From assembly GCA_020444325.1 (NCBI GenBank), contig JAHLLD010000018.1, positions 1 through 47,242 on the forward strand: a stretch of DNA of 47,242 bases, in the 5' to 3' direction. Each line of letters opens with the position of its first letter. The stretch's first letter is position 1. Of this stretch, positions 43,248 through 47,242 are shown piece by piece. Both the position numbers and the translations under genes were made by a program. Source of the stretch: a bacterium (GTDB lineage: Bacteria; Bacteroidota; Ignavibacteria; SZUA-365). The notes under the pieces are model-generated. The model searched no databases, was not told the DNA's origin, and saw nothing but the letters and a program-made list of their open reading frames with translations.

Positions 43248-44033
43248 TCAGCGTAGAATGTTAACGATGCGGTCCTCTATGGGGTTGTTCGGTTCCCCGA
43301 TAATGCGGTCAAGTTCCTTCCCATTCTGCATGATGATGACCGCAGGATAATCGTGACCATATTTCTCCAGCTCCGCAGCCGGCTCGTTCCCGCCCATCGC
43401 AATACCGATATACCGCACGTTGAATGCCTCGTTGTTGGCATCGTCAAAGACGCGCAGTACGGTGGGAAGCACGACCTTGCAGGTCGAGCACCAGGTGGCG
43501 AACATCACGACGACGTCCGTTTTCTTTTTGTACGACTTGAGAAAGCTGATGGACTTGCTGTTGGGCTTGTACGCTTTCTTCCGCACAGCATAGTCGGGAC
43601 TGTGCGCGAGGATAATTTCAGCAGGAGTTTCGCCGACCAATGTTTGCCGTATCGTCATCGCCACTTTTTTGCCATCCACCTTGAACGTGCTGGCACCACC
43701 GTGCATACGGTACTTGCTGATTGAGCTTCCCCGCGGGATACCGCTGGTGGAAATGAAACTGCCATCGACCTTGATGGAAGTCGTCTTGAGACGATAGACT
43801 TTCTTTTTCCCGAGATCGATGAGCACAGGATGTTTCAGCCGCTCAGAGGTAAGAATCAGGTATGGCTGATAGTTGGTAGGCTGAAATACCTGGGCGGAAA
43901 TATCAATGTCGCCACCAATTTCCACGCCGAATTGCGCGTTTTCCTCCCACTCGAGCGAACCCTGTCCGGCAACACTGCTGAAAACCAGACTCACGGCGAA
44001 GACTGCGGCGAGTGTCAGTCGAAATATGTTCAT
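43248..44033 (-). CDS. Secreted thioredoxin-like protein
   Basis: A 261-residue periplasmic protein with signal peptide (about 1-23). A unique middle part of beta strands (about 30-150) precedes a thioredoxin domain (about 158-261) with active site C182-S-T-C185 in VVMFATWCSTCKVVLP, and a YPAVIIMQNG cis-proline region. It resembles TlpA/DsbE-type reductases. The long open frame reaches back to 44339, but the ATG at 44033 has GGAG upstream and begins the signal peptide. It is the first gene of the five-gene operon and is divergent from dapD, 170 nt apart. Confidence 0.85.
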   Translation of the reverse strand: MNIFRLTLAAVFAVSLVFSSVAGQGSLEWEENAQFGVEIGGDIDISAQVFQPTNYQPYLILTSERLKHPVLIDLGKKKVYRLKTTSIKVDGSFISTSGIPRGSSISKYRMHGGASTFKVDGKKVAMTIRQTLVGETPAEIILAHSPDYAVRKKAYKPNSKSISFLKSYKKKTDVVVMFATWCSTCKVVLPTVLRVFDDANNEAFNVRYIGIAMGGNEPAAELEKYGHDYPAVIIMQNGKELDRIIGEPNNPIEDRIVNILR

Positions 44034-44203
44034 GCTGTTTTCTCCATTGAAACAAGTTACGAAAAGCCCTCTGGCGGCGCAATGCAGAGCGCTGTCCTGC
44101 AATCGAAAACGGGCGCATATCCTGTAAACCCGGGCTTGTCCCGCGTTGTTCCGCAAGCGATATTTAGAATCAAGACATTGCCAACAACATAGACTGCATA
44201 GCC

Positions 44204-45028
44204 ATGAAGGAAACCATACAGACACTGCTCGCTGCTGATCCGTCACACGCCGGTACAAAGGAACTCGCCCTGCTCGACGAGGTCTGGCATGCGATGCGCG
44301 AGGGACGCATTCGCGCCGCCAGCAATATCGAAGGCGCATGGGTCGCCAATACGGAAGTCAAGAACGTCATTCTCTGGGCATTTCGTGCCGGAGTGCTGCA
44401 GGATGTTCCTGCAGGTGAGACATTCCATTTCACCGACAAACACACATTGCCGGTCCAACGTTTCAGCGCGGAGAGCGGTCGTCGCATTGTCCCGGGCGGG
44501 ACCACCGTGCGCGACGCTTCGTATCTCGCTCCCGGTGTCATCATCATGCCGCCCGCCTACGTCAACATCGGCGCTTATGTAGACGAGCAAACCATGATCG
44601 ACAGCCACGCCCTCGTGGGCTCCTGCGCGCAGATAGGGAAACGTGTCCACCTGAGCGCCGGGGTCCAGGTAGGTGGCGTACTCGAACCCGTCGGTGCTGT
44701 CCCTGTGGTGATAGAAGATGACGTCATGGTAGGCGGAAACAGTGGGATCTATGAAGGCACCATCGTGCGCCGCCGCGCGGTCATTGGAACGGGCGTGATT
44801 CTCAATGCATCCACGCCGGTATACGATTGCGTTCACGGCCGCATACTGCGGCGCAGCAATGATGGTCCGCTCGAAATTCCGGAAAACGCCGTCGTCGTTG
44901 CCGGCTCTCGTCCCGCGCGCGGCGAATTCGCCCGCACGGAAGGATTACAGATGTACACCCCGCTGATCATCAAGTACAGGGATGAGAAGACCGACGCCGC
45001 CACCGCGCTCGAGGAAAGCCTCCGCTGA
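44204..45028 (+). CDS. dapD: 2,3,4,5-Tetrahydropyridine-2,6-dicarboxylate N-succinyltransferase
   Basis: Acyltransferase of the succinylase branch of lysine/diaminopimelate biosynthesis; uses succinyl-CoA; cytoplasmic trimer. The 274 residues equal the usual DapD length. The N-terminal helical domain is followed by a hexapeptide beta-helix (about 100-230) with [35 protein letters not shown] and [15 protein letters not shown], the DapD catalytic region. It is divergent from the thioredoxin-like gene. The upstream region 44034-44203 contains no recognisable promoter that I would defend and no riboswitch motif. Confidence 0.96.
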   Translation: MKETIQTLLAADPSHAGTKELALLDEVWHAMREGRIRAASNIEGAWVANTEVKNVILWAFRAGVLQDVPAGETFHFTDKHTLPVQRFSAESGRRIVPGGTTVRDASYLAPGVIIMPPAYVNIGAYVDEQTMIDSHALVGSCAQIGKRVHLSAGVQVGGVLEPVGAVPVVIEDDVMVGGNSGIYEGTIVRRRAVIGTGVILNASTPVYDCVHGRILRRSNDGPLEIPENAVVVAGSRPARGEFARTEGLQMYTPLIIKYRDEKTDAATALEESLR

Positions 45029-45079
45029 GTGCCACGCTGCCTCAGACCCGTATCCCGGCACCGCAGACGCTGGCGATAC

Positions 45080-45108
45080 TTGACACTGTAGCGGACAATT
45101 TCCATATT
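45080..45108 (+). promoter_or_regulatory. Candidate promoter of the S1-like gene
   Basis: Perfect TTGACA (45080-45085) and CATATT (45103-45108) are separated by 17 nt. The leader to the start at 45252 would be about 137 nt, unusually long for this window. Confidence 0.6.
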
Positions 45109-45159
45109 GCCATTTCAACAGTAATTCACTACTTTTTCAGTTCACTATCGGTGTGAAGG

Positions 45160-45225
45160 ATGAGGATGCACGGACTCCCATCCGTCGTATCGATGCAGCT
45201 CTGGACAGAGGCACTCGGTGCCTGA
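45160..45225 (+). promoter_or_regulatory. Leader with 21-codon ORF and hairpin upstream of the S1-like gene
   Basis: A short ORF (45160-45225, 21 codons plus stop, starting MRMHGLPSVV) is preceded by GAAGG. It ends in the hairpin AGGCAC-TCG-GTGCCT (45209-45223), which is followed by GATTTTAT. The whole lies in the leader of the S1-like gene. A leader peptide or autoregulatory site is possible; ribosomal protein S1 represses its own translation in E. coli. Confidence 0.35.
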
Positions 45226-45251
45226 TTTTATCACTATTAGCGGAAACCACA

Positions 45252-47242
45252 ATGACTGACGAGTCCACCCGGAACGAGACTCCCGAGAACCTCCCCGACA
45301 ACAGCGACCAGGATCAGAACGCTGCCGCACCCCAGGGTAACGAAGCAGCGGAATCATCCACCGACCAGCCGCAGAATGCCACACCGGAAACACCGGCAGA
45401 GTCCGCGGAAAGCACCGAAGCCGCAGCAAGCACCGAAGCCGCAGCAAGCACCGAAGCCGCAGCAAGCACCGAAGCCGCAGCAAGCACCGAAGCCGCTCCT
45501 GCCGCTGTCGACCAGCCAGCCGAAGAAACCCCGGCTGCCGAAGAAACCCCGGCTGCCGAAGAAACCCCGGCTGCCGAAGAAGCAAAGCCTGCAGAGAGCT
45601 CCGAGCCCACAGCGGAGGAAAGTGTGAAACCGGAAGTGACCGCAGAGCAGACCGCGGATGCACAGGGCGACACGGCTGCCACAACCGCTCCCGCAGCGGA
45701 GGCGGCGACAGACGATGCAGCACCGGCAGCTCCCGCAACTGAAGCAGCAGCAGCCGGAGCCACTGCAGCAGTTGCTGCAGACGGCACGAAGGAAGCGGAA
45801 GGTGATGCGGAGAAAGCGGAAGGTGATGCAGGAAGTGACGCCGCGTCGGCCGCACCTCGCAAGAAGAAACTGACGGACGAGGAAGCGCAGCCCATCTGGG
45901 ATGAACTCAAGAAAGCGCATGATGAAAGCGACATGCTGACGTTTACCGTGAGCCGGGCCATTCCGGGTGGCGCCATTGTCAGCTACAAGGGTCTGGAAGG
46001 GTTCGTTCCGCGTTCACAGTTCCTGCTTTCCGGGCGCGCGGAACAGTCGGACATCGAACCGCTGGTAGGACAGGAAGTTAATCTCGTCGTTATCGAAATG
46101 ACGGACTTCTCAAAACGCAAGTACGTGTGCAGCCGCAAGCGCGCACTCAAGAAAGAACGTATGCGCGAGCTCAAGAAAGGCTCGGTCGTCGAAGGCAAAG
46201 TGACTTCGATTACAAGCTATGGCGCCTTCGTCGATCTCGGCGGCGTTGACGGGCTCATTCACATCTCCCGTCTGAGCAAAGTACGCGTAAACACGCCGAA
46301 CGAAGTCGTCAGCATGGGCGAGACGGTGAAGGTGCGCATTGTCGACATTAACGAGAAGGACGAACGCATCGCCCTCAGTATGAAAGAATTTACCGAATCG
46401 CCCTGGGCCCACGCCGAGGAGCATTACAGCGTCGGCAACACGGTAGCGGGAAAGATTCGGAACATCACCGATTTCGGTGTCTACGTGCAGCTCGAACCCG
46501 GCATCGTCGGCATGGTGCACATTTCAGACCTTTCGTGGACCAAACGCATTCAGCACCCGACGGAAGTCGTCAAAATGGGTGACGATATTGAAGTTCGCAT
46601 CATGGATGTGCGGCCGAAAGACCGCCGCATCGCACTCAGCCTCAAAGATACGCAGCCGGATCCGTGGCCGCGCCTTGCGAACATTTATCCCCCTGATACC
46701 GAAGCCGATGGCAAAATCAAACAGCTGATGGAAGCCGGCGCTATCGTGGAACTCGACTTCGATATCGACTGCTTCGTTCCTCGCGGCAAGATGGGCGGAC
46801 GCCGCCGTCGTGGTCAGAGCGCTCCAACCTACAATGTGGGTGACGCAGTGCGCATCAAGGTCGTCGAAATGGACACCGAGAAGCATTCCTTCATCGGCTC
46901 CATCGTCCGTGAAGACGGCGGCGATCCGGAACCGCGTGACCGTGATCATTCCCGTTCCGATTTCAAGGTACCCCACGGCAACACCGGCGAATCCGGCTTC
47001 ACGCTCGGTGACGAGCTCGACAGTCTGAAAGAGCTGTTCGGAAATTCTGCAGCCGAAACCGACAAACCGGCCGAGGACGCCTCTGCAAAGGAAGAAGCAC
47101 CCGCAGAGAAAATCGTCGAAGCATCAGCCGAAGCCGCTCCTGCCGCTGTCGATCAGCCGACCGAAGAATCCCCGGCTGCCGATGAGACCCCGGCTGCCGA
47201 TGAGACCCCGGCTGCCGATGAGACCCCGGCTGCCGATGAGAC
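45252..47242 (+). CDS. rpsA: Ribosomal protein S1-like RNA-binding protein, partial (3' end outside window)
   Basis: An open frame from ATG 45252 to the window edge (663 codons, no stop). It encodes a repetitive, acidic Ala/Glu/Pro-rich N-terminus (about 1-205) with 4.8 copies of STEAAA and 3 of EETPAA, and a lead-in PIWDELKKAHDESD (214-227). Four S1 domains follow: a degenerate first (about 228-295), second (310-380, GSVVEGKVTSITSYGAFVDLGG), third (395-466, GNTVAGKIRNITDFGVYVQL) and a degenerate fourth (about 486-555). A linker containing a LGDELDSLKELFG segment leads into an Ala/Glu-rich tail with EESPAA and DETPAA repeats. The S1 core fits ribosomal protein S1 of the FCB group, but length beyond the window and number of domains are unknown. 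No strong Shine-Dalgarno (GCGGAAA) is present. Confidence 0.85.
   Translation, partial: MTDESTRNETPENLPDNSDQDQNAAAPQGNEAAESSTDQPQNATPETPAESAESTEAAASTEAAASTEAAASTEAAASTEAAPAAVDQPAEETPAAEETPAAEETPAAEEAKPAESSEPTAEESVKPEVTAEQTADAQGDTAATTAPAAEAATDDAAPAAPATEAAAAGATAAVAADGTKEAEGDAEKAEGDAGSDAASAAPRKKKLTDEEAQPIWDELKKAHDESDMLTFTVSRAIPGGAIVSYKGLEGFVPRSQFLLSGRAEQSDIEPLVGQEVNLVVIEMTDFSKRKYVCSRKRALKKERMRELKKGSVVEGKVTSITSYGAFVDLGGVDGLIHISRLSKVRVNTPNEVVSMGETVKVRIVDINEKDERIALSMKEFTESPWAHAEEHYSVGNTVAGKIRNITDFGVYVQLEPGIVGMVHISDLSWTKRIQHPTEVVKMGDDIEVRIMDVRPKDRRIALSLKDTQPDPWPRLANIYPPDTEADGKIKQLMEAGAIVELDFDIDCFVPRGKMGGRRRRGQSAPTYNVGDAVRIKVVEMDTEKHSFIGSIVREDGGDPEPRDRDHSRSDFKVPHGNTGESGFTLGDELDSLKELFGNSAAETDKPAEDASAKEEAPAEKIVEASAEAAPAAVDQPTEESPAADETPAADETPAADETPAADE
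45411..45581 (+). repeat. In-frame 18-nt tandem repeats in the S1-like N-terminus
   Basis: AGCACCGAAGCCGCAGCA (STEAAA) is repeated 4 times at 45411-45482 plus a partial copy to 45497. After a spacer, GAAGAAACCCCGGCTGCC (EETPAA) occurs 3 times from 45522 to 45575 plus a partial copy. Both repeats are 18 nt and in frame; copies are near-identical at DNA level. Confidence 0.93.
47181..47242 (+). repeat. In-frame 18-nt tandem repeat in the S1-like C-terminal tail
   Basis: GATGAGACCCCGGCTGCC (DETPAA) is repeated from 47181, three full copies and a partial one running off the window edge. It follows a near-copy of the N-terminal module (the same EAAPAAVDQP lead at 47130), so the two ends of the protein share one repeat module. 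Confidence 0.9.

Noticed and set aside
44034-44203. Cobalamin riboswitch upstream of the five-gene operon
   Set aside because: No B12-box-like sequence or typical conserved core was found, and 170 nt is short for the element plus promoter.
45145-45976. Antisense Leu/Arg/Ala-rich open frames over the S1-like N-terminus
   Set aside because: They mirror the 18-nt repeats of the real gene and are low complexity.

Overview
The window (47.2 kb, G+C in the mid to high 50s by eye, not counted) is an ordinary, gene-dense chromosomal stretch from a bacterium of the Fibrobacteres-Chlorobi-Bacteroidetes (FCB) group. The main evidence is the type IX secretion pair PorU (C25 sortase) and PorV, plus proteins ending in T9SS-type C-terminal sorting domains. 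Several genes have good Shine-Dalgarno sequences and candidate promoters with TTGAC-like -35 and TA-rich -10 boxes at 17-nt spacing. That fits the Chlorobi/Ignavibacteria/Kapabacteria/Rhodothermia side of the group better than Bacteroidia, but the lineage is inferred, not proven. I see no phage, IS element, integrase or CRISPR array.

Layout. (1) 1-3.9 kb: a tandem array of a 19-20 nt palindromic repeat, then serC divergent from serA-DUF1015 (serine biosynthesis). (2) 3.9-8.3 kb, minus strand: a YbbR-domain protein, a lipoprotein and the ferrous-iron operon fur-feoA-feoB, with a perfect 19-bp palindrome over the presumed fur transcription start. (3) 8.3-16.2 kb, plus strand: a DUF2147 protein, a tRNA-dihydrouridine synthase, an ABC exporter (NatA-like ATPase with an unusual C-terminal membrane anchor, NatB-like permease, and a 53-residue two-helix protein), der and ftsH. 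(4) 16.3-22.2 kb, minus strand: rsmB, a GlmU-like nucleotidyltransferase/left-handed beta-helix protein, a FecR-domain protein and a CHASE2 protein with an unrecognised cytoplasmic domain. (5) 22.3-35.6 kb, minus strand: a surface and secretion block. It holds a peptidase-TolB propeller-barrel fusion, a T9SS cargo that is an M6-type protein with its HExxH motif replaced, porV, porU and a flippase. (6) 35.7-38.7 kb: free-methionine-R-sulfoxide reductase, a small outer-membrane protein, a HAD phosphatase, tRNA-Lys(TTT), tRNA-Leu(GAG) and a TPR protein. (7) 38.7-44.0 kb: a second patch of the palindromic repeat family, then a tight minus-strand operon: thioredoxin-like protein, MauE/DoxX-like protein, cobalamin adenosyltransferase, deoxynucleoside kinase, TonB-dependent receptor. 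(8) 44.2-47.2 kb, plus strand: dapD and a ribosomal-protein-S1-like gene, cut off by the window edge, whose S1 core is flanked on both sides by the same Ala/Glu/Pro repeat module.

How the genes work together. PorU and PorV should process and attach T9SS cargo such as the adjacent M6 pseudoenzyme. The flippase just upstream of porU may share its promoter, possibly linking glycan export to cargo anchoring. FeoA/FeoB import Fe(II) under Fur. The adenosyltransferase-kinase-receptor operon suggests cobalamin uptake and activation coupled to nucleotide metabolism. The least explained items are the M6 pseudoenzyme, the CHASE2 protein's C-terminal domain, the membrane-anchored NatA, the dispersed palindromic repeat family and the duplicated repeat module of the S1 protein.
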